Shown here: positions 16,453 to 25,318 of the stretch, piece after piece
How the letters are laid out: the number at the start of each line of letters is the position of its first letter
Position numbering within the stretch: the stretch's first letter is position 1
Assembly (NCBI RefSeq): GCF_016863255.1
Contig: NZ_BOON01000007.1
Location: 31,760-95,759, forward strand
Direction of reading: 5' to 3'
Length of the DNA: 64,000 bases
Source: Planosporangium mesophilum
GTDB taxonomy: Bacteria; Actinomycetota; Actinomycetes; Mycobacteriales; Micromonosporaceae
Translations under genes and position numbers: made by a program
Notes under the pieces: model-generated
What the model was told of the DNA's origin: nothing
The model's input: the letters and a program-made list of their open reading frames with translations, nothing else
Databases searched by the model: none

Positions 16453-17427
16453 TCAGGCGTTCTCCGGTGACCGGGCGATCAGGACCGGGCAGTCGGCATG
16501 GTGGATCAACTGCAGCCACACCGCCCCGGGCAGCGCGCCGGTGGTCGCCCCGTGCCCGTGACAGCCGACGACCAGCAGTTGCGCGTGGCGCGACCAGCGG
16601 GTCAGTACCGCGGCCGGGCTGCCCTGGTCGACGACGTAGTCGACCGGTACGTCCGGGTACTTGTCGTGCCAGCGGGCGACGTGCCCGACCAGCGCCGCCC
16701 TCAGCTCGTCCTGGATCCTGCCGGTGTCGTACTCGGCGGCCGGCGCTCCCGCCGTCCACGGCGGCGTCGACACGTCGTACGCGAACCCCGCCACCAGCCG
16801 GCAGCCGCGCTGGGCCGCCTCCTCGAACGCGAGACCGGTGGCGGCGTCCGCCGACGCCGACCCGTCCACGCCGACGACCACGGGGTCGGTCTCGTCGCAG
16901 TCGTCGTCGCGCCCCCGGACCACCGTGACCGGGACCGGCATCCGCGCGGCGAGCTGTACGCTCACCGAGCCGGCCAGCAGCCTGGCGAAGCCGCCGCTGC
17001 CGCGGCCGCCGACCACCAGCATCTCGGCGTCGTTGCCGGCCTCCGAGAGCACCCGCACGGGTTCGCCGAACACCGCCGCGCCGTGGACGTGCGCGTGCGG
17101 TGCGACGGTGCGGGCCTCCGCCACCGCGGCTTCCATGATCGACATGGCCAGGTCACGCACGTACTCCCCGAACTCGTGGCTGACCTGGATCTGGACGGTT
17201 GATGTCCGCCAGTTGTAGACCACCAGCACGACGAGTTCGGCGCGCCGGCGCTCGGCCTCCCGCGCCGCCCAGCACAGCGCCGCCTCGCTGGGCGGGGAGC
17301 CGTCCACCCCGACGACGATCCGCGTCGTCACCCAGGGTCCCCGGCGGCCGTCGAGGTCGGCGCCGGCAGCAGCGCCGATCCGGGGCGGGCGGGCGCCGTA
17401 CCCCGCGGTCCAGGGCCGGTCGTTCAT
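16453..17427 (-). CDS. Tandem universal stress protein (two USP domains)
   Basis: Up to 324 residues. Two USP domains follow an N-terminal extension: R-I-V-V-G-V-D-G-S-P-P-S and D-P-V-V-V-G-V-D-G-S-A-S, with ATP motifs L-V-V-G-G-R-G-S-G-G-F-A-R-L-L-A-G-S and L-V-V-G-C-H-G-H-G. The second motif is looser than usual. ATG 17427 adds 32 residues (M-N-D-R-P-W-T-A-G-Y-G) whose codons keep the high third-position GC of real genes; GTG 17331 is the conservative start. It is the first gene of the USP-aldolase-USP group, with a DevR-box-like site about 200 bases upstream. Confidence 0.88.
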   Translation of the reverse strand: MNDRPWTAGYGARPPRIGAAAGADLDGRRGPWVTTRIVVGVDGSPPSEAALCWAAREAERRRAELVVLVVYNWRTSTVQIQVSHEFGEYVRDLAMSIMEAAVAEARTVAPHAHVHGAAVFGEPVRVLSEAGNDAEMLVVGGRGSGGFARLLAGSVSVQLAARMPVPVTVVRGRDDDCDETDPVVVGVDGSASADAATGLAFEEAAQRGCRLVAGFAYDVSTPPWTAGAPAAEYDTGRIQDELRAALVGHVARWHDKYPDVPVDYVVDQGSPAAVLTRWSRHAQLLVVGCHGHGATTGALPGAVWLQLIHHADCPVLIARSPENA

Positions 17428-17579
17428 GACCGGTGCTGTCTCCCGCCGGTGTCGTGCCGCCACGGTCGCCGTACCTCCCGCTCTGTACCTCCAAGCCTCC
17501 GTACCTCCAAGCCTCGGCGCGCGCCGGGTGAGGTGGCGGTGCCGTTGGACCCGACCCGGGCAGTCTTTGGTCACCGGTC

Positions 17580-17619
17580 GACGCCCGCCGGGAGACCGGG
17601 ACGCCCGTCGGGAGACCGA
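17580..17619 (+). repeat. 20-bp tandem direct repeat in the USP / AC39-like intergenic region
   Basis: Two adjacent 20-base units, GACGCCCGCCGGGAGACCGG (17580-17599) and GACGCCCGTCGGGAGACCGA (17600-17619), differ at two positions. They lie immediately before DevR-box-like sequence 2 in the 285-bp divergent intergenic region. They may be duplicated protein-binding sites. The rest of 17428-17712 shows nothing else recognisable. Confidence 0.6.
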
Positions 17620-17623
17620 CCGG

Positions 17624-17643
17624 ACGGGGGCGAAGGTCCCCGA
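17624..17643. promoter_or_regulatory. Candidate DevR/DosR box 2
   Basis: ACGGGGGCGAAGGTCCCCGA: the core GGGGGCGAAGGTCCCC differs from box 1 at only two of 16 positions. Against the DosR consensus the right half matches 7 of 8 and the left 5 of 8. It lies about 70 bases before the AC39-like start and about 200 before the USP start. Confidence 0.4.
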
Positions 17644-17712
17644 CCGGGTGGGCGGGCGGCCCTGGCGCGGCCGGCCGGCCCCGGCGCAGGCTCGGTTGGA
17701 GAGGGGGTTGCG

Positions 17713-18705
17713 GTGAGCGTTCGTTGGGCCGCCGGCACCGTACGAGCCCGGATGCTGCCCGTACGTCGGGTGGGCAGCGCCGGTGCGCGCGAACTCGCCG
17801 CCAGCGCCTCACTGGACGACGCGCTCCGGGGATTGGCCGGCTCGCCCTACGGCCGGAACGCGCCCCCCGACAGCTCGCTGGCCGCCGCGCAGCGCGGCGT
17901 CGCCGCGACGCTGCTGGACAGCCTGCGGGTACTGGCCAGATGGGTCCCCGCCGACGGGGTGGCTCTGCTGCGGCTGCTCGCGGGTTGGTTCGAGCTGGTC
18001 AACATCGACGACCGGGTACGGGTCCTCACCCGGCCGGGCGCGCCGCAGCAGCCCCCGTTGCGGCTGGGCGTGCTCGCCACCGCGTGGCCCCGCCTGGCCG
18101 GCGCCGGGTCCCTGCCCGAGCTGCGGGCCGTGTTGGCCGGGTCGCCGTGGGGCGACCCGGGCGGGGACGGCCCGTACGAGCTGTCGCTCTGCCTGCGCCT
18201 GCGCTGGGCCGAGCGGGTGGCGGCCGAGGTGCCACCGGCGCGACCGTGGGCCGCCGGCGCGGTGGCGCTGCTCGCCGCCCGGGACCGGATGGTCCGCCAG
18301 GCGTGCCTGCCGGAGCCGGCCGCCCGCAGCGTCGGCCACCTCCTCGGCGGGCGCTGGTGCGGTACCGCATCGCCGGCGCACCTGTCGGACCTGGCGCCCG
18401 CGGCCGCCTGGGTGCTCGCCGGCGTCCGGGACCCGGCCGACCTGCGGCAGGCCGAGGCGCGATGGTGGGCGCGGCTGCGCACCGACGGCGCCCGGTTGCT
18501 GGCGTCGCCCGGGTTCGGCCCGCGCCCGGTGATCGGCGCGGCGGCGTTGCTGGCGGTTGACGCGCGGCTGGTACACACGGCGCTCCAGGTGGCCGCGGGT
18601 ACCGGCCGGCGCGCCGGCGTGCTGGCGCAGGACGATCCTCCGATCCGCCCGGTATGGGGCCCGGCCGGCAGCACGGCCGCGGAGGTGCTGTACGAGCTGG
18701 CGTGA
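17713..18705 (+). CDS. Orphan V-type ATPase subunit C/AC39-like protein
   Basis: 330 residues, Ala/Leu/Arg-rich and all-helical in appearance. The N-terminus V-R-A-R-M-L-P, A-S-L-D-D-A-L-R-G-L-A-G-S-P-Y-G-R, then L-L-R-L-L-A-G-W-F-E-L-V-N-I-D-D-R-V-R resembles the central-stalk subunit C (AC39) fold. A second S-L-P-E-L-R-A-V-L-A-G-S-P-W repeat and the C-terminal V-I-G-A-A-A-L-L-A-V-D-A-R-L-V-H also fit. No other V-ATPase subunit is in the window, so it is probably a repurposed relative. GTG 17713 has a strong GAGAGGGGG ribosome site. It sits in the stress island behind DevR-box-like site 2. Family assignment is by pattern only. Confidence 0.5.
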   Translation: MSVRWAAGTVRARMLPVRRVGSAGARELAASASLDDALRGLAGSPYGRNAPPDSSLAAAQRGVAATLLDSLRVLARWVPADGVALLRLLAGWFELVNIDDRVRVLTRPGAPQQPPLRLGVLATAWPRLAGAGSLPELRAVLAGSPWGDPGGDGPYELSLCLRLRWAERVAAEVPPARPWAAGAVALLAARDRMVRQACLPEPAARSVGHLLGGRWCGTASPAHLSDLAPAAAWVLAGVRDPADLRQAEARWWARLRTDGARLLASPGFGPRPVIGAAALLAVDARLVHTALQVAAGTGRRAGVLAQDDPPIRPVWGPAGSTAAEVLYELA

Positions 18706-18881
18706 ACCGCCGCCGACCTTACCCCTTCCCACCGCCGCATCCGCGCCATGTCGCGTGGTCGTCGGCGTGCCCGAGTGCAAAGCTGAAACTAGTGCCAGGT
18801 TGGAAAGGCGCCAGGCTGGCTCGTGGGGCCTGCGGTCGCGGTACAGCTTGGGGGGCACGGTCGCGGAAGGGGGTGGCCCGC

Positions 18882-20252
18882 ATGGGCGATGACCACCCTC
18901 CGCCCTCCGCCGGCCCCGCCCGCCGGGCGTCGCCCCCGGACCCGGCCGCGGAGCTGGCCTTCCCCGGCGCGGCGAAGCTCGAACTCGACGAGCTGCTGGA
19001 GCAGTTGGTGGCGCGGGCCCGTGACGTGCAGGACACCCAGGGGCGGCTGCGCGCGCTGCTGCGGGCCAACCTGAAGGTCGCCCGGGGCATCGACGAGGGG
19101 GACGTGCTGCGGCGCCTCGTCGACGCCGCGCGCGAACTGGTGAACGCGCGCTACGCCGCCGTCGGTGAGGTACGCGACGGTGATCTGGTCCAGTTCGTGC
19201 ACGCCGGCATGGACGAGGGGACGGCCGCCCGGATCGGCCGGATCCCCGAGGGCAAGGGGCTGCTGGGCCTGCTGGTGCAGCATCCGCAGCGGCTGCGACT
19301 GAGCGACCTCGCCGAGCACCCCTACTCGGCGGGCTTTCCCGAGCACCACCCCCCGATGCGGTCGTTCCTCGGCGTACCGGTACGGGTCCGTGACCGGGTG
19401 TTCGGCCACCTGTACCTGACCGACAAGCAGGGGGCCGAGGAGTTCACCGCCGAGGACGAGGATCTCCTGGCGGCGCTGGCGGTGGCGGCCGGGATCGCGA
19501 TCGAGAACGCCCACCTGTACGTCGAGAGCCGGCAGCGACAGCGGTGGCAGGCCGCCATGGTCGAGATCATCACGCAGTTGCTGACCGGCAGCGACCTCGA
19601 TCAGACCCTGCGGCAGATGGTGCGGCTCGCGCTGTGCGCCAGCGACGCCGACGGCGCCGGCGTGACCGTGCCGACCGACGACCCGGGCTTGCTGCGGGTC
19701 GCCGCCGCGGCCGGGAACTTCTGCCGGTGGCAGGGCGAGGTCTTCCCGAAGGAGTGGTCGGCGTCGGCGATCGCCCTGCACGAACGGCGGCCCGTGCTGG
19801 TGACGGATCTGCGCGACGACCCGCGGATCCGGATCGCCGGGCACTGCCCGGACGAGGTGGGTGCCGCCCTGATCGCACCGGTCGCCGCTGAGGGCCGCGC
19901 GGCCGGCGCGCTGATCGTGTCCAAGTTCCCGGAGAACGGGTCGTTCGACGGTGCCGACCTGGACATGATCAGCGGTTTCGCCGCGCAGGCGGCGCTCGTC
20001 CTGGAGCTTGCGGAGGCGCGCCGCGACAACGAGCGGCTGCGGTTGCTGGAGGACCGGGAGCGGATCGGCTCCGACCTCCAGCACAGCGTGATCCAGCGCC
20101 TGTTCGGCCTCGGCCTGTCGATCCAGGCGATCGCCGCGCGGGTCGCCGACCGCGGTCTGGAACGGCTCATCACCGACCGGGTGGAGGAGATCGACGAGAT
20201 CATCCGGGACATCCGCGAGACGGTCTTCGCGCTGCGCGCGTCGGCCCGGTGA
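18882..20252 (+). CDS. DevS-like GAF-GAF sensor lacking the kinase ATPase domain
   Basis: 456 residues, closely parallel to the 11020-12744 kinase: same coiled start (L-D-E-L-L-E-Q-L-V), GAF1 with H155-H156-P-P-M-R-S-F-L-G-V-P, GAF2 (about 230-380) and the two helices of the HisKA_3 dimer domain. Two differences are striking. The phospho-acceptor His is Gln400 (D-L-Q-H instead of D-L-H-D, with a His shifted one place). The protein also stops right after the second dimer helix, with no HATPase_c domain. No ATPase sequence follows in any frame, so this is not a simple frameshift. It probably senses a ligand and acts by dimerising, perhaps with the intact kinase. ATG 18882 follows GGAAGGGGG. Confidence 0.85.
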   Translation: MGDDHPPPSAGPARRASPPDPAAELAFPGAAKLELDELLEQLVARARDVQDTQGRLRALLRANLKVARGIDEGDVLRRLVDAARELVNARYAAVGEVRDGDLVQFVHAGMDEGTAARIGRIPEGKGLLGLLVQHPQRLRLSDLAEHPYSAGFPEHHPPMRSFLGVPVRVRDRVFGHLYLTDKQGAEEFTAEDEDLLAALAVAAGIAIENAHLYVESRQRQRWQAAMVEIITQLLTGSDLDQTLRQMVRLALCASDADGAGVTVPTDDPGLLRVAAAAGNFCRWQGEVFPKEWSASAIALHERRPVLVTDLRDDPRIRIAGHCPDEVGAALIAPVAAEGRAAGALIVSKFPENGSFDGADLDMISGFAAQAALVLELAEARRDNERLRLLEDRERIGSDLQHSVIQRLFGLGLSIQAIAARVADRGLERLITDRVEEIDEIIRDIRETVFALRASAR

Positions 20253-20335
20253 CCTGACCGGCTTCGACTCGGCACGACCGGGTAGGGAGGGCGTTGGAGT
20301 CGAAGGAGAAGACACGGGCCGTCGGGAGGTGGACC

Positions 20336-20608
20336 ATGTCGACGGTGAAGCGGTGGACGGTCGACGTTCTCGTCAACGACGACGAGGGGCGCACGTACGC
20401 CGAAGCGTGCCTGCACAGCGGAGAGGCGGATACCCGGTTGGTCGGGATCGGCCGGGCCAAGTTGAATCCGGCCGACCGCGACATCCCGGAGATCGGCGAC
20501 GAGCTCGCCGCCGCCCGGGCACTATGCGATCTGGGGCAGCGCCTGTTGGTGGAGGCCGCCAACGACATCGAGGCGGTCACCCACGAGCCGGTACGCCTCA
20601 GGCGGTGA
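20336..20608 (+). CDS. DUF1876 protein, Rv1738-like
   Basis: 90 residues. The body, K-R-W-T-V-D-V-L-V, L-V-G-I-G-R-A-K-L-N-P-A-D-R, P-E-I-G-D-E-L-A-A-A-R-A-L-C-D-L-G and D-I-E-A-V-T-H-E-P-V-R-L, matches Rv1738 of M. tuberculosis as I recall it. Rv1738 is a strongly DosR-induced small protein whose fold resembles ribosome-hibernation factors. It may help quiet translation in dormancy. ATG 20336 has GGGAGGTGG just upstream. It lies 83 bases after the ATPase-less sensor and could share its transcript. A hairpin terminator separates it from the convergent glgC. Confidence 0.88.
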   Translation: MSTVKRWTVDVLVNDDEGRTYAEACLHSGEADTRLVGIGRAKLNPADRDIPEIGDELAAARALCDLGQRLLVEAANDIEAVTHEPVRLRR

Positions 20609-20614
20609 GACCGG

Positions 20615-20649
20615 CCGGCGGGGGCGGGACCGTGGCCGGCCCCCGCCGG
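20615..20649. terminator. Bidirectional hairpin between the DUF1876 gene and glgC
   Basis: Perfect 11-bp arms CCGGCGGGGGC (20615-20625) and GCCCCCGCCGG (20639-20649) with a 13-base loop, filling the 51-base gap between two convergent genes. Confidence 0.65.
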
Positions 20650-20659
20650 GCTGAGCCCG

Positions 20660-21892
20660 TCAGTCCTTGATGATCTGTCCCTTGCCGATCACCACGATGC
20701 CGTTCGGGGAGACCGTGAAGCGTTCGCGGTCGCGTTCGAGGTCGACGCCGATCTCCATGCCCTCCGGGATGCGCACGTTCTTGTCGATGATGGCGTTGCG
20801 GACAACGGCGTGCCGGCCGACGTCGACCCCCTCGAACAGGACCGAGCCCTCGACGTGCGCCCAGGAGTGCACGTGGACGTTCGGGGACACGATCGAGTTC
20901 TCGACGAGTGAGCCGGAGACCACCGCACCGGGGGAGACCATCGAGCCGATGGCCCGCCCGAGGCGCTCCTGCCCGCCGTGCACGAACTTGGCCGGCGGCC
21001 ACGGCCGGTTCTCCGTGTAGATGGGCCAGTCGTAGTTGTACAGGTTGAAGACCGGGTGGATCGCGATGAGATCCATGTGCGCGTCGTAGAAGGAGTCCAG
21101 CGTCCCGACGTCGCGCCAGTACCCCCGGTCCCGCTCGGTGCTGCCGGGCACGATGGTGTCGCGGAAGTCGTAGACGTTGGCGTCGCCGCGCTCGACGAAC
21201 ATCGGGATGATGTTGCCGCCCATGTCGTGCTTGCTGCTGATGTCCTGGGCGTCCCGCTGGAGCGCGTCGATCAGCGCCGCGGTGGTGAAGACGTAGTTGC
21301 CCATCGAGGCGTAGACCTCGTCGGGGGAGTCAGACAGCCCCTGCGCGTCCGTAGGCTTCTCGCGGAACGACGCGATCCGCCGGCCGTCGTCGGTCACCTC
21401 GATCACACCGAACTGGTCCGCCATGGACAGCGGCTGGCGGATCGCCGCGACGGTGGCGCCGGCGCCGGAGGCGATGTGGGCCTCGACCATCTGCCTCGGG
21501 TCCATCCGGTAGATGTGGTCGGCGCCGAACACGATCACGTAGTCCGGGCACTCGTCGTAGATCAGGTTGAGGTTCTGGTAGATCGCGTCGGCGGAGCCGG
21601 CGAACCAGCGCGGCCCGAGGCGCTGCTGCGCGGGTACCGGGGTGACGTAGTTGCCCAGCAGGTTCGACATCCGCCAGGTGCGGGTGATGTGGCGGTCGAG
21701 CGAGTGCGACTTGTACTGGGTCAGCACGACGATCTGCAGGTAGCCGCCGTTGACGAGGTTGGACAGGGCGAAGTCGACCAGCCGGTACAGGCCGCCGAAG
21801 GGTACGGCGGGCTTGGCCCGGTCAGCGGTCAACGGCATCAGTCGCTTGCCCTCGCCACCGGCGAGGACGATAGCGAGGACCTTGGCAGCCAT
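20660..21892 (-). CDS. glgC: Glucose-1-phosphate adenylyltransferase
   Basis: 410 residues. It makes ADP-glucose from glucose-1-phosphate and ATP, the committed step to bacterial glycogen and, in actinomycetes, to GlgM-made maltose-1-phosphate. The nucleotidyltransferase motif is [13 protein letters not shown] (about 10-22). It is followed by [20 protein letters not shown] and [10 protein letters not shown], with a C-terminal left-handed beta-helix ([10 protein letters not shown]). ATG 21892 gives M-A-A-K-V-L-A-I-V. It is divergent from glgA across 72 bases, the usual actinobacterial arrangement. Confidence 0.96.
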   Translation of the reverse strand: MAAKVLAIVLAGGEGKRLMPLTADRAKPAVPFGGLYRLVDFALSNLVNGGYLQIVVLTQYKSHSLDRHITRTWRMSNLLGNYVTPVPAQQRLGPRWFAGSADAIYQNLNLIYDECPDYVIVFGADHIYRMDPRQMVEAHIASGAGATVAAIRQPLSMADQFGVIEVTDDGRRIASFREKPTDAQGLSDSPDEVYASMGNYVFTTAALIDALQRDAQDISSKHDMGGNIIPMFVERGDANVYDFRDTIVPGSTERDRGYWRDVGTLDSFYDAHMDLIAIHPVFNLYNYDWPIYTENRPWPPAKFVHGGQERLGRAIGSMVSPGAVVSGSLVENSIVSPNVHVHSWAHVEGSVLFEGVDVGRHAVVRNAIIDKNVRIPEGMEIGVDLERDRERFTVSPNGIVVIGKGQIIKD

Positions 21893-21964
21893 ACATCCGA
21901 CGCTAACGATCCGATCGGCCCGGCACCACTCGGACACGGCACTTGTCAGGCTAAGGTGCCTTGC

Positions 21965-23164
21965 ATGGCAGCGTTCACCGGCCGGCTCCGCGTCGATCTC
22001 ATGACCCGCGAGTACCCGCCGGAGGTCTACGGCGGCGCCGGCGTCCACGTCGAGTACCTCGCCCGCGAGCTGCGCCACCGCGCCGACACGCGGGTCCACT
22101 GCTTCGGCGCGCCCCGGCCGGAGCCGGGCGTGACCGCGTACACCGACCCCCCGGGCCTGGACGGTGCCAACCCGGCGCTGCGCACCATGGGCGTCGACCT
22201 GGAGATGGCTGCGGGGGCGGCCGGCGCCGACGTGGTGCACAGCCACACCTGGTACGCCAACCTCGCCGGCCACGTGGCCAAGCTGCTGTACGGGGTGCCG
22301 CACGTCGTCACCACGCACAGCCTGGAGCCGCTGCGGCCGTGGAAGGCCGAGCAGCTCGGCGGCGGGTACGCGCTGTCGTCGTGGGTCGAGCGGACCGCGA
22401 TCGAGGCGGCGGACGCGGTGATCGCGGTGTCCGAGGGGATGAAGCGCGACGTGCTGGCCGCCTACCCGGAGGTGGACGCGAGCCGGGTACGGGTCGTGCA
22501 CAACGGCATCGACACCGAGCAGTACAAGCCGGACCCGGGTACCGACGTGCTGGAGCGGCTGGGGGTCGACCCGGGTAAGCCCAGCGTGGTCTACGTCGGC
22601 CGGATCACCCGCCAGAAGGGCCTGCCGTACCTGCTGCGCGCGGCCCGGTCGCTGCCGCCCCAGGCGCAGCTGGTCCTGCTGGCCGGCGCCCCCGACACCC
22701 CCGAGATCCTCGCCGAGGTCGAGGCGCTCGTGGCCGAGCTGCGGTCCAGCCGGGAGGGCGTGGTCTGGGTACAGGCGATGCTGCCCAAGGACGAGGTCAT
22801 CCAGGTCCTCACGCACGCGACCGTGTTCGTCTGCCCGTCGATCTACGAACCGATGGGCATCGTGAACCTGGAGGCGATGGCGTGCGAGACCGCCGTCGTG
22901 GCCACCGCGACCGGCGGCATCCCGGAGGTCGTCGACGACGGCGTGACCGGCCTGCTGGTACCGATCGAGCAGGGCGCCGACGGCACCCCGCTGCACCCCG
23001 ACCGGTTCGTCGCCGGGCTCGGCGAGGCCGTCACGAACCTGCTCGAGGAGCCCGGGCGCGCCGCCGAGATGGGCCGCGCCGGCCGGCGCCGCGCCGTGGA
23101 GCACTTCTCCTGGGCGTCGATCGCCGACCGGACGGTGGAGGTGTACCGCTCGGTGCTCGGCTGA
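21965..23164 (+). CDS. glgA: Glycogen synthase / GlgM-type glucosyltransferase (GT4)
   Basis: 399 residues, a GT-B fold GT4 enzyme. N-terminal [17 protein letters not shown], middle [12 protein letters not shown] and C-terminal donor site [17 protein letters not shown]. This actinobacterial type corresponds to Rv1212c. That enzyme was first called glycogen synthase and later shown to make maltose-1-phosphate from ADP-glucose (GlgM). With glgE nearby, the GlgM role is likely. Its TGA directly abuts the glgB stop, forming TGATCA with no spacer. Confidence 0.93.
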   Translation: MAAFTGRLRVDLMTREYPPEVYGGAGVHVEYLARELRHRADTRVHCFGAPRPEPGVTAYTDPPGLDGANPALRTMGVDLEMAAGAAGADVVHSHTWYANLAGHVAKLLYGVPHVVTTHSLEPLRPWKAEQLGGGYALSSWVERTAIEAADAVIAVSEGMKRDVLAAYPEVDASRVRVVHNGIDTEQYKPDPGTDVLERLGVDPGKPSVVYVGRITRQKGLPYLLRAARSLPPQAQLVLLAGAPDTPEILAEVEALVAELRSSREGVVWVQAMLPKDEVIQVLTHATVFVCPSIYEPMGIVNLEAMACETAVVATATGGIPEVVDDGVTGLLVPIEQGADGTPLHPDRFVAGLGEAVTNLLEEPGRAAEMGRAGRRRAVEHFSWASIADRTVEVYRSVLG

Positions 23165-25285
23165 TCAGTCGGTAGCCGGCCGCAGCCAGAGCGCGCCCAG
23201 CGGCGGTACCCGCAGCGAGGCCGACGCGGGCATGTTGTGCCACGGCACGTTCTCCGCCTGCACGGCGCCCAGGTTGCCGACGCCGGAGCCGCCGTACACG
23301 TCCGCGTCGGTGTTGACCACCTCGGTCCAGGTGCCGGCGCGCGGCAGGCCGATGCGGTAGTCCTCGTGCGGCACTGAGGCGAAGTTGACCACGCACACCA
23401 GCGGTGAGCCGTCCGGGGCGAGGCGGACGAACGAGAACGTGTTGTTGGCCGAGTCCTCCGAGCTGATCCAGCGGAACCCGGCCGGGCTGGTGTCCTGGCT
23501 CCACAGCGCCGGGGTGGACCGGTACGCGGTGTTGAGGTCCTGGACCAGGCGCTGGACGCCGGCCCGGGCCGGGTCGGACAGCAGGTCCCAGTTCAGCCCG
23601 CGCTCCTCGCTCCACTCCCGGTCGTCACCCAGCTCCGAGCCCATGAACAGCAACTGCTTGCCCGGGTGCGCCCACATGAAGGCCAGCAGGGCGCGCGCGT
23701 TGGCCAGCTTCTGCCACAGGTCGCCGGGCATCTTGCCGACCAGGGAACCCTTGCCGTGCACGACCTCGTCGTGGCTGATCGGCAGGACGTAGTTCTCGCT
23801 CCACGCGTACACGGTCGAGAAGGTCATCTGGTGGTGGTGCCACTGCCGGTGGACGGGCTCCTTGCTGAGGTACGCGAGGGTGTCGTTCATCCAGCCCATG
23901 TTCCACTTGAAGCCGAAACCGAGCCCCTGCGCGTGGGTCGGCCGGGTCACGCCGGGCCAGGAGGTGGACTCCTCGGCGACCGTGACGACGCCCGGGTGGT
24001 GGCGGTACACGGTCGCGTTCATCTCCTGGAGGAACTCGATCGCGTCCAGGTTCTCCCGCCCGCCGTACTTGTTGGGCGTCCACTCGCCGTCGGCGCGGGA
24101 GTAGTCGAGGTAGAGCATGGACGCGACCGCGTCCACCCGCAGGCCGTCGATGTGGAACTCGTCGCACCAGTACAGCGCGTTGGCGACCAGGAAGTTGCGC
24201 ACCTCGTGGCGGCCGAAGTCGAAGATGAGGGTGCCCCAGTCGGGGTGTTCGCCGCGCCGCGGGTCGGCGTGCTCGTACAGCGGGGTGCCGTCGAAGCGCG
24301 CGAGCGCCCACTCGTCGCGCGGGAAGTGCGCCGGCACCCAGTCGACCAGGACGCCGATACCGGCGGCGTGCAGCCGGTCGACCAGGTACCGGAACTCGTC
24401 CGGGTCGCCGAAGCGCGCCGTCGGCGCGTAGTAGCCGGTGACCTGGTAGCCCCACGAGCCGCCGAACGGGTGCTCCATCACCGGCATAAACTCCACGTGG
24501 GTGAAGCCCATCTCGGTGACGTAGTCGGTGAGCTGGTCGGCCAGCTCGGTGTAGGACAGTCCGGGCCGCCACGAGCCGAGATGCACCTCGTAGACGCTCA
24601 TCGGCTCCTGGTGCGGCCGGTTCTTGGCCCGCCGGGCGAGCCAGTCGGAGTCCTTCCAGTCGTACCGGGACTCGAAGATCACCGACGCGGTGTGCGGGGG
24701 CACCTCGGTACGCTGGGCTAGCGGGTCGGCCTTCTCCCGCCAGACACCGTCCTGCCCGAGGATGCGGTACTTGTACCGCTGCCCGACCGCGGCCTCCGGT
24801 ACGAAGATCTCCCAGACGCCGCTGCCGCCCAGCGACCGCATCGACCAGCCGTCGTGCGGGTCCCAACCGGTGAAGTCGCCGACCACCCGCACGCCGCGGG
24901 CGTTGGGCGCCCACACCGCGAACGAGGTGCCGCCCTCGCGCGGGTGCGAGCCGAGGACGTCCCACAGCCGCTCGTGGCGACCCTCGCCGATGAGGTGCAG
25001 GTCGAGCTCGCCCAGGGTCGGCGGGTACCGGTACGGGTCGTCGCGGACCTCGCCGTCGACCTCCAGCCGGTAGTCGGGGACCCAGCCGGGCAGCGTCGCC
25101 TCGAACAGCCCTTCCGCGTGGCACCGCTTCATCGGGTACCGCCGCGCGCCGTCCCCGGTCTCCACGACCACCTCGACCACGGTGGCGCCGCGCCGCAGCG
25201 TCCGGATCACCGTCTGGTCGTCGACGGGGTGCGCGCCCAGGATGGCGTGCGGGTCGTGTACGTCGCCGTTGATCAGCTGGTCCAT
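23165..25285 (-). CDS. glgB: 1,4-alpha-glucan branching enzyme
   Basis: 706 residues. It introduces alpha-1,6 branches into the glucan made by GlgE. Order: N-terminal beta-sandwich (about 1-100), CBM48 (about 110-210, [17 protein letters not shown]), then the GH13 barrel with [15 protein letters not shown] (nucleophile Asp), T-V-A-E-E-S (acid Glu) and [15 protein letters not shown] 25285 gives [13 protein letters not shown]. It is 33 bases downstream of maltokinase, the last gene of a glgE-treS-mak-glgB run. Confidence 0.96.
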   Translation of the reverse strand: MDQLINGDVHDPHAILGAHPVDDQTVIRTLRRGATVVEVVVETGDGARRYPMKRCHAEGLFEATLPGWVPDYRLEVDGEVRDDPYRYPPTLGELDLHLIGEGRHERLWDVLGSHPREGGTSFAVWAPNARGVRVVGDFTGWDPHDGWSMRSLGGSGVWEIFVPEAAVGQRYKYRILGQDGVWREKADPLAQRTEVPPHTASVIFESRYDWKDSDWLARRAKNRPHQEPMSVYEVHLGSWRPGLSYTELADQLTDYVTEMGFTHVEFMPVMEHPFGGSWGYQVTGYYAPTARFGDPDEFRYLVDRLHAAGIGVLVDWVPAHFPRDEWALARFDGTPLYEHADPRRGEHPDWGTLIFDFGRHEVRNFLVANALYWCDEFHIDGLRVDAVASMLYLDYSRADGEWTPNKYGGRENLDAIEFLQEMNATVYRHHPGVVTVAEESTSWPGVTRPTHAQGLGFGFKWNMGWMNDTLAYLSKEPVHRQWHHHQMTFSTVYAWSENYVLPISHDEVVHGKGSLVGKMPGDLWQKLANARALLAFMWAHPGKQLLFMGSELGDDREWSEERGLNWDLLSDPARAGVQRLVQDLNTAYRSTPALWSQDTSPAGFRWISSEDSANNTFSFVRLAPDGSPLVCVVNFASVPHEDYRIGLPRAGTWTEVVNTDADVYGGSGVGNLGAVQAENVPWHNMPASASLRVPPLGALWLRPATD

Positions 25286-25318
25286 TCCACGTCCTTAGGG
25301 GGTGGCGTGAGAGAGGCG

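Noticed and set aside
20253..20335. Frameshifted HATPase_c domain after the truncated sensor
   Set aside because: None of the frames downstream of 20252 contains N-box or G-box motifs, and the next gene follows within 84 bases.
23162..23167. TGATCA at the glgA/glgB junction as a full palindromic terminator
   Set aside because: Only the two abutting stop codons form the palindrome; no longer stem exists there.
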